Shown here one piece after another: positions 35,248 through 43,711 of a stretch of 55,509 bases of DNA. The stretch is from Cryptosporangium aurantiacum. Lineage in GTDB: Bacteria; Actinomycetota; Actinomycetes; Mycobacteriales; Cryptosporangiaceae. The stretch's first letter is position 1. Every line of letters begins with the position of its first letter. The DNA lies in assembly GCF_900143005.1 (NCBI RefSeq), contig NZ_FRCS01000033.1, positions 1-55,509 on the forward strand, in the 5' to 3' direction. The notes below the pieces were generated by a model. It had not been told where the DNA came from. It did no database searches and saw only the letters and a program-made list of their open reading frames with translations. Made by a program: the position numbers and the translations under genes.

Positions 35248-37764
35248 GTGGCGGTAGACGAGGTCACCGGGAGTGAACTGGCCAGACGGATCTCGGCGGT
35301 CACCTGGGCACGCCGCTTGTCGCCGGTACTCCCCATGCCGATCGACGCCCTGCTGCGACTCGCCGCCGTGCTGATGGACGCGCCGATGGCGATGATGACG
35401 CTGGCGACCGAGCGCGACGAGGAATACGTCCTGCTGACCCACGGCCTGCCCGCGGCCGTCTCTCCGGACACCACCGCGTTCCGGGGAACCACGATGACCG
35501 GGGTGGTCCTCGCCGCCGACCACCCGATCCGGTGTCCGGACCTCCGGGCCGACACCGCCCTCTGCGACCACCCGCTCCTCACCGCCAGCGGAGCGCGCGC
35601 GCTACTGGCGGTGCCGCTGCGCGACGCCACCGACACCCCCGTCGGTGCGCTGTGCGTGCTGGACGTCGCGGCCCGGGAGTGGTCGGACGGTCAGCTCTCG
35701 ACACTCATCGAGATCGCCCACCTGCTCGGGCCGCTCCCGCTGGACGAGGTCGGTGCGGCGACGACCGCGCTGGCGGCGCTGGAGAGCGCGTCCGTACTCG
35801 ACGGCATCCTCGAGGCGTTCGTGGCGTGCACCGGCTCGGGGTTCGTCGTCGGATGGAACCACGCGGCCGAGGAGATGTTCGGCTGGACCGCGGAGGAGAC
35901 GCACGGCCGCCACGTGGACGACCTCGGGCCACCGCTGTACGAGGGACGGACCGCGACCGAGATGCTGCCGGTGATCCTGAGCGATCCCGACGCCTGGCGC
36001 GCGCCCCGGCTGGTCAGCGTCCGGCACCGCTCCGGCCGGCGGTTCCCGGTGCGGCTGCGCTTGATGGTCGTCCAGAGCCCCGCCGGTGCCCTGGTCTGTA
36101 CGTTCGCCACCGACGCCACCGCGCAGGTCGACGCCGAGCGGCACGCCGCGAGGGAGGGCCGGTTCAGCGCCGCGCTGGTCGAGAGCATGCAGGCCGGGGT
36201 GGCCGCCTGCGACCAGGACGGCCGGTTGCTGCTCGTCAACCGCGCGCTCCGGGAGATCCACGGCGTCCCGCCGGACAAGGAACCCATCGACCTCCGGACC
36301 GCCAAGGGAACGGAGATCGAGAACCTGTTCCACCCCGACGGGCGCCGGATGCAGATACCGGACACGCCGCTGCTCCGCGCCCTGGAGGGCGAGACCGTGA
36401 CCGGCGCGCAGGTCATGGTGCGGCTTCCGGAGGGCCAGCCGCGTTACCTCGAGGCCAACGCCCGGCCGGTCGAGGCCGAGGACGGCCTGCGGCTCGGCGC
36501 GGTGGTGGTGCTCCAGGACGTCACCGACCGACGCCGCGCGGAACGGTTCCGCGAGTGCGAGCTACGGGTGGCCCAGGCGCTGGCGGTGGCCACCTCGGCG
36601 CAGGACGTCGGGCCGGCCCTGACCGCCGCCGTCGCCGGTGCGCTGGGCTGGCCGCACGTCCAGCTCTGGCTGGTCGACGAGGTGGCCGACATCCTGCGTT
36701 CGGCCGGGCGCTGGACCCGCCCGGGGCTGGACATGGACGAATTCCTTCCGCAGGAGATCGCGCGCGGCTGGGGGTTCACCGGCCTGGTCTGGGAAACCGG
36801 GCGGCCGCTGTGGATCCCGGACCTCCTCAACCCGCCGGTGCCCGTCACCCCGGACGTCAGGGCGCGGTTGCGCAGCGCCGCCGCCGCGGGGCTGCGCGCG
36901 GCGCTCGTGATACCGGTCAACAGCGGGCGGACCACGATCGGCGTCCTGACGTGCAACGCCAACCACCGGGAGGAGGACGCGGAGTCGCTGATCGACCTGC
37001 TCACCGGCATCGCCGCCCAGGTCGGGCACTTCATCGAGCGCCGCCGCGCCGACGACCTGGCGCTGGAGCTGGCCCGCACCAAGGACGACTTCCTCGCGCT
37101 GGTCGGCCACGAGATGCGAACGCCGCTCACGTCGATCGCCAGTTACGCCGAGCTCCTCGCGGGCGGCGCCGACGCGTGGCCGGAGTCCGACCGTCAACTG
37201 CTGGACGTGATCACCCGCAACACCGGGGTTCTCCGCGCGATCATTGACGACCTGCTGGACCTGACCGCGCTGGAGTCCGGGTCGCTCACGATCCACCCGG
37301 AGCCGCTGGATCTAGTCACGGTGATCACCGACTCGCTGACCGCCGTCTCACCGGCCGCCGCGAACAACGCGGTGACGCTCCGCACGGACCTGCCGGACCA
37401 CCTGCCGCTCACCGGCGACCCGCACCGGCTCCGGCAGATCGCCGACAACCTGCTGACCAACGCCGTCAAGTACAGCCCGGACGGCGGCAACGTCTACGTA
37501 GGTCTGGCCGGCGACGCGGGGGCCGCCGAGTTCACGGTCCGCGACGAGGGGATCGGCATTCCCAGCGAGGAGCTGCACCAGCTCTTCCGCCGGTTCTACC
37601 GGGCCAGCACCGCCCGTCACCGCGGGATCCCCGGCACCGGCCTGGGCTTGAGCATCACCAGGGCGCTGACCGAGGCCCACGGCGGCACGATCACCGTCAC
37701 CGCACCACCGTCCGGCGGCACCACGGTGTCCGTCCGTCTCCCGCTCAAGTCAATGCAATCCTAG
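35248..37764 (+). CDS. Soluble sensor histidine kinase: GAF, PAS, PAS, GAF, HisKA, HATPase
   Basis: 838 residues. N-terminal GAF-like domain (about 20-165, ALLAVPLRDATDTPVGALCV), PAS (about 180-300, FVVGWNHAAEEMFGWTAEET), PAS (about 310-430, AACDQDGRLLLVNRALREIH), second GAF (about 440-600, WIPDLLNPPVPV, IGVLTCNANHREE), HisKA with FLALVGHEMRTPLTSIASYA (His about 619), N-box IADNLLTNAVKYSPDGG, G1 DEGIGIPSEE and G2 GIPGTGLGLSITRAL. No membrane segment, so it senses an internal signal or ligand. GTG 35248 is chosen for its GGAG six bases upstream. It has no adjacent response regulator. The next gene, padR, starts 34 bases downstream. Confidence 0.9.
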   Translation: MAVDEVTGSELARRISAVTWARRLSPVLPMPIDALLRLAAVLMDAPMAMMTLATERDEEYVLLTHGLPAAVSPDTTAFRGTTMTGVVLAADHPIRCPDLRADTALCDHPLLTASGARALLAVPLRDATDTPVGALCVLDVAAREWSDGQLSTLIEIAHLLGPLPLDEVGAATTALAALESASVLDGILEAFVACTGSGFVVGWNHAAEEMFGWTAEETHGRHVDDLGPPLYEGRTATEMLPVILSDPDAWRAPRLVSVRHRSGRRFPVRLRLMVVQSPAGALVCTFATDATAQVDAERHAAREGRFSAALVESMQAGVAACDQDGRLLLVNRALREIHGVPPDKEPIDLRTAKGTEIENLFHPDGRRMQIPDTPLLRALEGETVTGAQVMVRLPEGQPRYLEANARPVEAEDGLRLGAVVVLQDVTDRRRAERFRECELRVAQALAVATSAQDVGPALTAAVAGALGWPHVQLWLVDEVADILRSAGRWTRPGLDMDEFLPQEIARGWGFTGLVWETGRPLWIPDLLNPPVPVTPDVRARLRSAAAAGLRAALVIPVNSGRTTIGVLTCNANHREEDAESLIDLLTGIAAQVGHFIERRRADDLALELARTKDDFLALVGHEMRTPLTSIASYAELLAGGADAWPESDRQLLDVITRNTGVLRAIIDDLLDLTALESGSLTIHPEPLDLVTVITDSLTAVSPAAANNAVTLRTDLPDHLPLTGDPHRLRQIADNLLTNAVKYSPDGGNVYVGLAGDAGAAEFTVRDEGIGIPSEELHQLFRRFYRASTARHRGIPGTGLGLSITRALTEAHGGTITVTAPPSGGTTVSVRLPLKSMQS

Positions 37765-37769
37765 ACGTC

Positions 37770-37792
37770 ATATCTTTGCCTCCGATATATTG
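37770..37792 (+). promoter_or_regulatory. Candidate PadR operator upstream of padR
   Basis: ATATC (37770-37774) and GATAT (37784-37788) form an inverted repeat with nine bases between, the AT-rich dyad form common for PadR operators. It ends seven to eleven bases before the ATG at 37799, a position suited to autorepression. Confidence 0.5.
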
Positions 37793-37798
37793 CGAGAC

Positions 37799-38155
37799 AT
37801 GCCGCCGCTTCGCGAACCCACGTTCCTGATCCTGACCGCGCTCGCCCTCCGGCCGCTGCACGGCTACGGGCTGATCACCGAGGTCTCCGAGTTGTCCGAC
37901 GGCCGGGTCACGCTCCGGCCCGGCACCCTGTACGGCGCGCTCGACCGGCTCGTCGACGACCGCCTGGTCGAGGCCGACCACGAGGAGGTCGTGGACGGAC
38001 GGCTGCGCCGCTACTACCGGCTGACGACGCCGGGCGTCGAGGCGCTCGCGGCGGAGACCGAACGGCTGCAGCGCAACGTCGAGGCGGCGTCGACCCGGCT
38101 GCGCACCCGCGGCTGGTCCCCCGCCGCGCGTCCGGCCACCGGCGGTGCGGTGTGA
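37799..38155 (+). CDS. PadR-family transcriptional regulator
   Basis: 118 residues. The winged-helix PadR pattern is clear: REPTFLILTALALRPLHGYG, then TLRPGTLYGALDRLVDDRLV and the basic wing RLRRYYRLTTPGVEAL. The short C-terminus (LQRNVEAASTRLRTRG) is the dimerisation helix of the small PadR-s1 type. ATG 37799 is chosen over a TTG nine bases upstream. Its stop overlaps the GTG of a gene remnant (GTGA at 38152-38155), the usual place of a membrane-protein target in this family, so the original partner seems to have been lost. Ligand unknown. Confidence 0.88.
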   Translation: MPPLREPTFLILTALALRPLHGYGLITEVSELSDGRVTLRPGTLYGALDRLVDDRLVEADHEEVVDGRLRRYYRLTTPGVEALAAETERLQRNVEAASTRLRTRGWSPAARPATGGAV

Positions 38156-38399
38156 GCACCGTCCTGGAACGCCGCTACCGGCGCCTGCTGCGGGCCTACC
38201 CCGCCGCGTACCGGGGCCTCCCCTGGCGCTGCTCGCGGCCGACGATGTGCGGAGCCTCGTGGTCAACCTGCAGAGTCCGCCCGGTTCCCGCTGGGTCGAG
38301 CCGTCGCTGGTGGCCGGGCTGTCGGTCGTGTTGGCGGTCAGCGTCCTGGTGCTCGCGGTGATGCTCTCCGGGCGCCGCGCCCGGCGTCCTCAGGGGTGA
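38152..38399 (+). pseudogene. Remnant of a PadR-linked membrane protein, internal deletion and frame change
   Basis: From GTG 38152 the frame gives VSTVLERRYRRLLRAYPAAY, the usual start of proteins encoded after such padR genes. It then loses sense, while another frame (from about 38215) gives LLAADDVRSLVVNLQSPPG, a membrane segment PSLVAGLSVVLAVSVLVLAV and a stop at 38397-38399. The two ends are joined with a shift and the middle, normally some hundreds of residues, is absent. No mobile element marks the junction. The product is presumably non-functional. Confidence 0.6.
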
Positions 38400-38436
38400 T
38401 CACCGGGGTCAGCCACCGAAGGTGGATGCTCGGGCC

Positions 38437-38871
38437 ATGGGTTCTGCGATGGCCGCACTCGGAGTGGCGGCGACGTTCGTCTGGTTCGGCATGGTTCTGG
38501 CAATTTCGTTTCTCGAGGCGCCGCTGAAGTTCCGGGCACCGGGTGTGACGGTCCCGATCGGCCTGGGCATCGGCCGCCTGGTGTTCCGCGCGCTGAACGT
38601 CGCCGAGGTCGTGCTCGGCGCGGCGGTCGTCGTCGCGGTGGCGACGGCGGCGGAGTACGGGGCCTCCGCCACCGTCGCGTCGGTGGTCGCACTGGCCGCG
38701 CTGGCCGTGCAGCTGATCGTGGTGCGGCCGTGGCTGTCGAAGCGCACCGCGCGGGTCCTCGCCGGGGACACCGAGGGCCCGCGCTCCCGCGCGCACCTCG
38801 GGTACGTCGCCTTGGAGGTGGTGAAGGCGGTCGCGCTGCTGGTCGCCGGCGTGGCCCTGGTCACCGGCTAA
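38437..38871 (+). CDS. Conserved-looking four-segment membrane protein, function unknown
   Basis: 144 residues with four hydrophobic segments: MAALGVAATFVWFGMVLAIS, VLGAAVVVAVATAAE, ASVVALAALAVQLIVV and VVKAVALLVAGVALVTG. The first loop has the distinctive FLEAPLKFRAPGVTVPIGLG followed by GRLVFRALN, a stretch I have the impression is conserved in a family of actinobacterial membrane proteins without assigned role. Start ATG 38437; a GTG at 38422 would add five residues. Its TAA stop shares CTAA (38868-38871) with the stop of the convergent SDR gene. Confidence 0.7.
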   Translation: MGSAMAALGVAATFVWFGMVLAISFLEAPLKFRAPGVTVPIGLGIGRLVFRALNVAEVVLGAAVVVAVATAAEYGASATVASVVALAALAVQLIVVRPWLSKRTARVLAGDTEGPRSRAHLGYVALEVVKAVALLVAGVALVTG

Positions 38872-39620
38872 CTGGCTACTCCGAAGCCGCCGCCGACCAC
38901 GAGCGTCGCGCCGGTGACGAACGTGGCGTCCGGCGACCCGAGGAACGCCACCGCACCGGCGATCTCCTCGGGCGTCGCGAACCGCCCGAGCGGCACCTGC
39001 GCGACGATGTCGTCCTTCAACGCCTGCAACTGGCCGGCGGGCAGCCCGAGCTTCTCCAGCGCCGGGGTGTCGACCGGACCGGGAGCCACCACGTTGACCC
39101 GGATGCCGCGGGGCGCGAGCTCCACGGCCAGCGCCCGGGCGAGCGCGATCTGCGCACCCTTCGTTCCGCTGTAGACCGACATCGTCGGCATCGCCTTGTC
39201 GGCGATGATCGAGCTGGTGAAGACCACCGCGCTGCCGCGCGCGAGCGACGGCAGCAGCTCGCGGACGAGAAAGAAGTGCCCTTTGACGTTGGTCGCGAAG
39301 TGCGCGTCGAAGCTCACCTCGCCGACCTCCTCGAACAGCGCCGCCTGTTCGAGGGCGGCGTTGAGCAGTACCAGCCGGAGCGTGCCGACATGGTCCCGGA
39401 CGTGGGCCGCGACCCGCGCGGCGTCGGTCAGCGACGCGGCGTCGGCCGAGAACACGGTGACGCCGTCCGGCAGCGCGCGGCGGGCGGCCTCCAGCGTCCG
39501 CGGATTCCGGCCGGTCACCACGACCCGGTAGCCCCGGGTGTGCAGGAGCCGCGCGGTCGCCATCCCGATGCCCGAGGTGCCACCGGTGATCAACGCCGCC
39601 GGGGACGAGTTCGAACCCAT
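38868..39620 (-). CDS. Short-chain dehydrogenase/reductase
   Basis: 250 residues, classical SDR. Cofactor motif TGGTSGIGMATARLL (residues about 13-27), VVVTGRNPRTLE at the end of strand 2 (Arg favours NADP), NAALEQA where NAG is usual, catalytic Ser in VVFTSSI, and YSGTK (Tyr-x3-Lys). C-terminal VTGATLVVGGGFGVAS is the usual end. AAGGAG lies nine bases before ATG 39620. It is about 45 percent similar by eye to the SDR gene upstream, 38 bases away, so the pair looks like a tandem duplication within one operon. Substrate unknown. Confidence 0.9.
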   Translation of the reverse strand: MGSNSSPAALITGGTSGIGMATARLLHTRGYRVVVTGRNPRTLEAARRALPDGVTVFSADAASLTDAARVAAHVRDHVGTLRLVLLNAALEQAALFEEVGEVSFDAHFATNVKGHFFLVRELLPSLARGSAVVFTSSIIADKAMPTMSVYSGTKGAQIALARALAVELAPRGIRVNVVAPGPVDTPALEKLGLPAGQLQALKDDIVAQVPLGRFATPEEIAGAVAFLGSPDATFVTGATLVVGGGFGVAS

Positions 39621-39658
39621 CTCGCTGTGCTCCTTCCGGTTGACGATGAACGGCGGCG

Positions 39659-40408
39659 TCACGCGACACGCATCCCGCCGTCGACGGCGATCTCGGCGCC
39701 GGTGACGAACGACGCCGCCGGTGAGGCGAGGAACGCGACGACCTGCGCGACCTCGTCCGCGGCACCGACCCGCCCGAGCGGCACGTACCGCTGGGTCTCG
39801 GCCCGCCACCCGGCCAACGCGTCGTCGGTCAGGCCGAGCTTCGTCATCGCCGGGGTCTCGATCGGCCCCGGCGAGACCGCGTTGACGCGAATTCCGCGGC
39901 CGGCCAGCTCGACCGAGAGCGCGCGCATGATCGACAGCAGCGCGCCCTTCGTGGCGCTGTATACCGACCAGTTCGGCACCGGCCGGAACGCGCCGAGCGC
40001 GGCGTTGAACACGACCGAACTCCCGGCGCCCAGCAGCGGCAGGAGCTTCTGCAGCAGGAAGTACTGCCCCTTGACGTTGACCGCGAAATGTTCGTCGTAG
40101 AGGGCCTCGTCCACCGCGTCGATCGGCCGCATCACACCAATCCCGGCGTTGAGGAACACCACGTCGACGCGGCCGAGCTGACGGGTCACGACGTTCACGA
40201 CGCTGTCGGCGTCCGCGAGGGACCCGGCATCGGCGCTCAGCACGATCGCGTCGTCGGGTAGGGCACGGATCGCAGCGGCCAGCGAGCGCGGGTTCCGGCC
40301 GGTCACCACCACCGTGTGGCTCTTGGCCAGCAGGGACGCGGTGGCCAGGCCGATACCGGACGTCCCTCCGGTGATCAGCGCGACCGGCCGGGACGTCGGT
40401 GCGGTCAT
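39659..40408 (-). CDS. Short-chain dehydrogenase/reductase
   Basis: 249 residues. TGGTSGIGLATASLLA cofactor motif, VVVTGRNPRSLAAAI, NAGIGVM, and YSATKGAL with Tyr and Lys; the catalytic Ser position reads VVFNAALG, where Asn-Ala-Ala replaces the Ser-Ser usually seen, so activity may be altered. PGPIETPAM and TGAEIAVDGGMRVA follow. Its ATG overlaps the stop of the upstream NmrA-like gene (ATGA, 40405-40408), so the two are coupled. With its downstream paralogue it forms a three-gene oxidoreductase operon. Confidence 0.88.
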   Translation of the reverse strand: MTAPTSRPVALITGGTSGIGLATASLLAKSHTVVVTGRNPRSLAAAIRALPDDAIVLSADAGSLADADSVVNVVTRQLGRVDVVFLNAGIGVMRPIDAVDEALYDEHFAVNVKGQYFLLQKLLPLLGAGSSVVFNAALGAFRPVPNWSVYSATKGALLSIMRALSVELAGRGIRVNAVSPGPIETPAMTKLGLTDDALAGWRAETQRYVPLGRVGAADEVAQVVAFLASPAASFVTGAEIAVDGGMRVA

Positions 40409-41286
40409 TCCGCGTCCCCTCGGCCGGCGGACGACGTGGACACGGCGCGCCAGGCGCCGCGCTCGGCGGCAGCCCGCGCGAACGCGGCGAACGACGTCGG
40501 CTGCCGTCCGGTCACCGACGTGACCTCGCCGGTCAGCACCGTCAGGCCGCCGGTCGCCTGGTGGTGCGCGTAGTCCTCGGGCGCACCGGCGGCGCGGAGC
40601 AACGACCGGACGCCGTCGGGGTCGGCCTCGGCGTGGTGGACCGGCCGGCCGACGGCCCGGCTGATCACCTGCGCGATCTCAGGCGGCGTCAACGCCTCGG
40701 GTCCGGTGAGCGAATAGCCCTTCCCGGCGTGGCCGTCCTCGGTGAGCGCGGCGGCCGCCACCGTGGCGACGTCGTCGGCCGACACGTACCCGACCCGGGC
40801 GGAGCCGCCGGGCAGGACGAACTCGTCGCGTTCGGCGATGGCCAGGCGTGCCCCGTCCCAGTGCGGCTCGGAGAAGTTCTCCATGAGCGGGGCCGGGCGG
40901 AGGATCGTGTTCGGGATGCTGCTCTCCTCGACCATCCACTCGACGCGCCGCATCGGGGCGGTGGCGTCTCCACGGTCGACGCCGAGCGCGGTGAGCAGCA
41001 CGATCCGCCGCACCCCGGCCGCTGCGGCCACCCGCAGCAGCGTGCCGACGTAGCCGGTGGGATCCACGACGAACGGCGGCAGCACCAGGTAGAGGCCACG
41101 GATGCCGGCCAGTGCGGGTCGGTAGGTGTGGACGTTGCGCCACTCGAAGCGCACCGGTTCGGCGCCGTCCGGAGCGCTGCCGCCCCGGACGCCCGCCCGG
41201 ACCGGAACGCCTCGGGCGACGAGCTGCGCCACCACGCGCCGACCGGTCTTCCCGGTAGCGCCGGTGACGAGCACGGGTGAGGTCAT
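40405..41286 (-). CDS. NmrA-like NAD(P)-binding oxidoreductase
   Basis: 293 residues, atypical SDR. LVTGATGKTGRRVVAQLVAR is the TGxTGxxG dinucleotide motif; GLYLVLPPFVVDP, RIVLLTALGVDRGD and PNTILRPAPLMENF follow, and the C-terminal part has YSLTGPEALTPPEIAQVISR typical of NmrA-like quinone or flavonoid reductases and redox sensors. The ATG at 41286 is chosen because GGAG lies six bases upstream (a GTG at 41298 is the alternative). It is the first gene of the SDR operon; the 100-base gap to the N-acetyltransferase gene upstream could hold a promoter, although none is clear. Confidence 0.85.
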   Translation of the reverse strand: MTSPVLVTGATGKTGRRVVAQLVARGVPVRAGVRGGSAPDGAEPVRFEWRNVHTYRPALAGIRGLYLVLPPFVVDPTGYVGTLLRVAAAAGVRRIVLLTALGVDRGDATAPMRRVEWMVEESSIPNTILRPAPLMENFSEPHWDGARLAIAERDEFVLPGGSARVGYVSADDVATVAAAALTEDGHAGKGYSLTGPEALTPPEIAQVISRAVGRPVHHAEADPDGVRSLLRAAGAPEDYAHHQATGGLTVLTGEVTSVTGRQPTSFAAFARAAAERGAWRAVSTSSAGRGDAE

Positions 41287-41386
41287 GCGAGTCTCCACTC
41301 TGGTCTCGGCGTTTCTCCTTTGCGAACGTAGGTGGCTGATTCGAGACGAGCTATGACAGAAAAGTGCGATTACATATCCGTTCGAC

Positions 41387-42190
41387 TCAGAACAGGCTCT
41401 TGAGCGCGGAGTCGATGCCGGCCGGCAACTCGATCAGCAGCTCGTCGGCGAGCACCGCACGCAGCTCGTCGACGGTCTCCAGCCGACGCCGCTCGGTCCG
41501 GCCGTCCGGGTGGTGCACGGCGAAGTCCCGGCCACCCAGCGCCAGGCGGCGCCCGTCGGGCGTCGGGCGGGCGGCGGTCAGGCCGGTGACGAAGTGCGAA
41601 GCCGGGAACGTGGAGAGATACCAGTTCGGGGCCTCGTCGTCGACCGGGTAGGTCGGGGTCAGGTCGAACCGGTACGTGGTCCGCCACTCGTCCTTGATCC
41701 GGGACTGCTGCCGCCACCCACCCACGCCGTCGGCGACGAGCCGGAACGTCCCGTGCGGGGTCTCCTGCTCCTCGTCCGCGGCGAGCCGGATCGGCGCGGT
41801 GAGCGTCTGACCGCCGAACCCGACGTCGACGAGGTAGGTCACCCCGTCCAGGTCGACGCGCAGCAGCTTGTGGCCGCGCGAGGTCACCGCGTCGTCGGGC
41901 TGCCCCCACAGGACGCGCGCCTGCAGGCTCCCGGTGACGAACCCGATCTCGTCCAGTGCCGACTGCAGGAGCCGGTTGTGCTCGAAGCAGTAGCCGCCCC
42001 GGCCATCGGTGATCAGCTTCGCGCGCACCGCGTCGGGGTCGAGCCGAACCGGCACGCCGGAGAACGGGTCGAGGTTCTCGAACGGGATCGTGGTGGCGTG
42101 GGCGAGCGTCAGCGCCCGCAGCGTGGGCAGGTCAGGGGCGACCGGGCCGGTGTGGCCGATCCGGGACAGGTACGCGGCGAGATCGTTCAT
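41387..42190 (-). CDS. nat: Arylamine N-acetyltransferase
   Basis: 267 residues from ATG 42190. The catalytic triad is complete: Cys68 in RGGYCFEHN, His107 in RGHKLLRV and Asp122 in YLVDVGFGG, all at the family positions. TTIPFENLDP near the N-terminus and PNWYLSTFPASHF also match. It transfers an acetyl group from acetyl-CoA to arylamines or hydrazines and in actinobacteria is linked to xenobiotic metabolism and sterol or amide synthesis. A GTG at 42205 would add five residues. A MerR-like dyad lies directly upstream. Confidence 0.92.
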   Translation of the reverse strand: MNDLAAYLSRIGHTGPVAPDLPTLRALTLAHATTIPFENLDPFSGVPVRLDPDAVRAKLITDGRGGYCFEHNRLLQSALDEIGFVTGSLQARVLWGQPDDAVTSRGHKLLRVDLDGVTYLVDVGFGGQTLTAPIRLAADEEQETPHGTFRLVADGVGGWRQQSRIKDEWRTTYRFDLTPTYPVDDEAPNWYLSTFPASHFVTGLTAARPTPDGRRLALGGRDFAVHHPDGRTERRRLETVDELRAVLADELLIELPAGIDSALKSLF

Positions 42191-42207
42191 GCGGCACAGC
42201 GTCACAT

Positions 42208-42228
42208 CTCAACTGAGGTTGAGGTCAA
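42208..42228 (-). promoter_or_regulatory. MerR/SoxR-like dyad next to a -35 element upstream of nat
   Basis: On the minus strand TTGACC (42228-42223) runs directly into CTCAAC-CTCA-GTTGAG (42223-42208), a 6-bp inverted repeat. The order TTGACCTCAA...GTTGAG resembles promoters bound by MerR-family activators such as SoxR. A -10 at the expected distance is weak, which is also usual for such promoters. No merR gene is in the window. Confidence 0.45.
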
Positions 42229-42306
42229 CTGGGGCGGGTAGGTGGCGCTCGGGTCGGGTACCAGGCCGACACGGCCGACCCGATCGCGTCCCCCGGAAGG
42301 TGCACG

Positions 42307-43665
42307 ATGAGCGACCCCGAGACCCGGAACGACGCCGACCGCCGCGCGGCCCGCGAGACCCGCGACGACCCCGGAGACCGCGACCGCCGCGGTCCGGACG
42401 ACCCGAACGACCGAACCGCCGCCGAGGCGCCGGCCGCCGGTGCCCGGCCCGCCAAGCCCGACCGGGCCGCCTCCGACGACCGAGCCGCCGATTCCGACCG
42501 GGCCGCCGATTCCGACCGGGCCGCCGATTCCGACCGGGCCGCCGACTCCGACCGGGCCGCCGCGGCCCGGGCTGGCGCCGACGACCGGGCTGCCTCCCGC
42601 GACCGGGCTGCCGCCGACGACCGGGCTGCCGATCACGACCGGGCCGACGACGACAAGCGAGCCGCCGAGGCGCGGGCTGCCGACGACGACCGGACTGCCA
42701 AGGGCAAGCGGAACGGCGCGGACGAGCGGAACGGCGCGGCGCCGGAGAAGCCGGCGCAGCTCACGATCGGCGCGCGCCTGGCCGCGATCGGGCGTGCCGT
42801 GCGGGAGTTCAACGACGACGGCCTGACCGACTGGGCGGCCGCCCTCACCTACTACGGCGTGCTGTCGATCTTCCCCGGCCTGATCCTGCTCGCCGCCGCA
42901 CTCGGCCTGGTCGGCGAATCGGTCCGGGAGCCGCTGCTCGACAACCTGGAGGGGATCGCGCCCGGCCCGGCCCAGGAGATCCTCACGGGCAGCGTCCGCG
43001 ACCTCACCGAATCTTCCACGATCGCCGGCCCGCTCGCGATCCTCGGTCTGGCCGGTGCGCTGTGGTCGGCGTCCGGGTACGTCGGTGCGTTCATGCGCGC
43101 GTCGAACGTCATCTACGACGTGCCGGAGGGCCGCCCGGTCTGGAAGACGCTGCCGATCCGGGTCGTGGTCACGATCGTCGTCGGGGTGATGCTCGTGATC
43201 AGCGCGCTGATCGTGGTCTTCACCGGCGGCCTCGCCGAACGCCTCGGGGAACTCCTCAAGGTCGGCGACACCGCGGTCATGATCTGGTCGATCGTCAAGT
43301 GGCCGGTGCTGGTCCTGCTGGTCAGCCTGATGTTCTCGCTGCTGTACTGGGCCTCGCCGAACGCCAAGCAGGCCGGCTTCCGGTGGATCACGCCGGGCGG
43401 CCTGCTCGCGGTCGTGCTGTGGATCGCGGCGTCGGTCGGCTTCGCGATCTACGTCGCGAACTTCAGTTCGTACAACGCGACGTACGGCGCGCTCGGCGGC
43501 GTCGTCGTGTTCCTGATCTGGCTCTGGATCTCGAACATCGCGATCCTGCTCGGAGCGGAACTCGACGCCGAGCTGCACCGGGCTCGCGCGATCGCGTCCG
43601 GGCACCCCCGGGACGAGGAGCCCTATGTGGAGCTCCGCGACAGCCGCAAGGTCCCGGATCACTGA
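42307..43665 (+). CDS. YihY/BrkB-family membrane protein with Asp-Arg-Ala repeat N-terminus
   Basis: 452 residues. The first 150 are highly charged and repetitive (DRAADS units, then DDRAA and DHDRA variants). From about residue 155 the YihY domain follows: FNDDGLTDWAAALTYYGVLS, FPGLILLAAALGLVG, LWSASGYVGAFMRASNVIYD, SLMFSLLYWASPN, WITPGGLLAVVLWIAASVGF and VFLIWLWISNIAILLGAELD, with six membrane segments. The family is often mis-called ribonuclease BN; its transport role is unsettled. The extension contains an 18-bp tandem repeat (42484-42555). ATG 42307 is preceded by GGAAGG. It is monocistronic by appearance. Confidence 0.88.
   Translation: MSDPETRNDADRRAARETRDDPGDRDRRGPDDPNDRTAAEAPAAGARPAKPDRAASDDRAADSDRAADSDRAADSDRAADSDRAAAARAGADDRAASRDRAAADDRAADHDRADDDKRAAEARAADDDRTAKGKRNGADERNGAAPEKPAQLTIGARLAAIGRAVREFNDDGLTDWAAALTYYGVLSIFPGLILLAAALGLVGESVREPLLDNLEGIAPGPAQEILTGSVRDLTESSTIAGPLAILGLAGALWSASGYVGAFMRASNVIYDVPEGRPVWKTLPIRVVVTIVVGVMLVISALIVVFTGGLAERLGELLKVGDTAVMIWSIVKWPVLVLLVSLMFSLLYWASPNAKQAGFRWITPGGLLAVVLWIAASVGFAIYVANFSSYNATYGALGGVVVFLIWLWISNIAILLGAELDAELHRARAIASGHPRDEEPYVELRDSRKVPDH
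42484..42555 (+). repeat. In-frame 18-bp tandem repeat, four copies
   Basis: GCCGCCGATTCCGACCGG at 42484-42501, 42502-42519 and 42520-42537, and a one-base variant at 42538-42555; it encodes AADSDR units in the charged N-terminal extension of the YihY-type protein. Confidence 0.9.
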
Positions 43666-43711
43666 GCCGATTTTCCCGCCCGCGCGGCGCAGCCGTGGTT
43701 AGGGTGCACGA

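Noticed and set aside
42307-43665. Ribonuclease BN for the YihY-type protein
   Set aside because: This name comes from an old mis-assignment; the sequence is a six-segment membrane protein without nuclease motifs.
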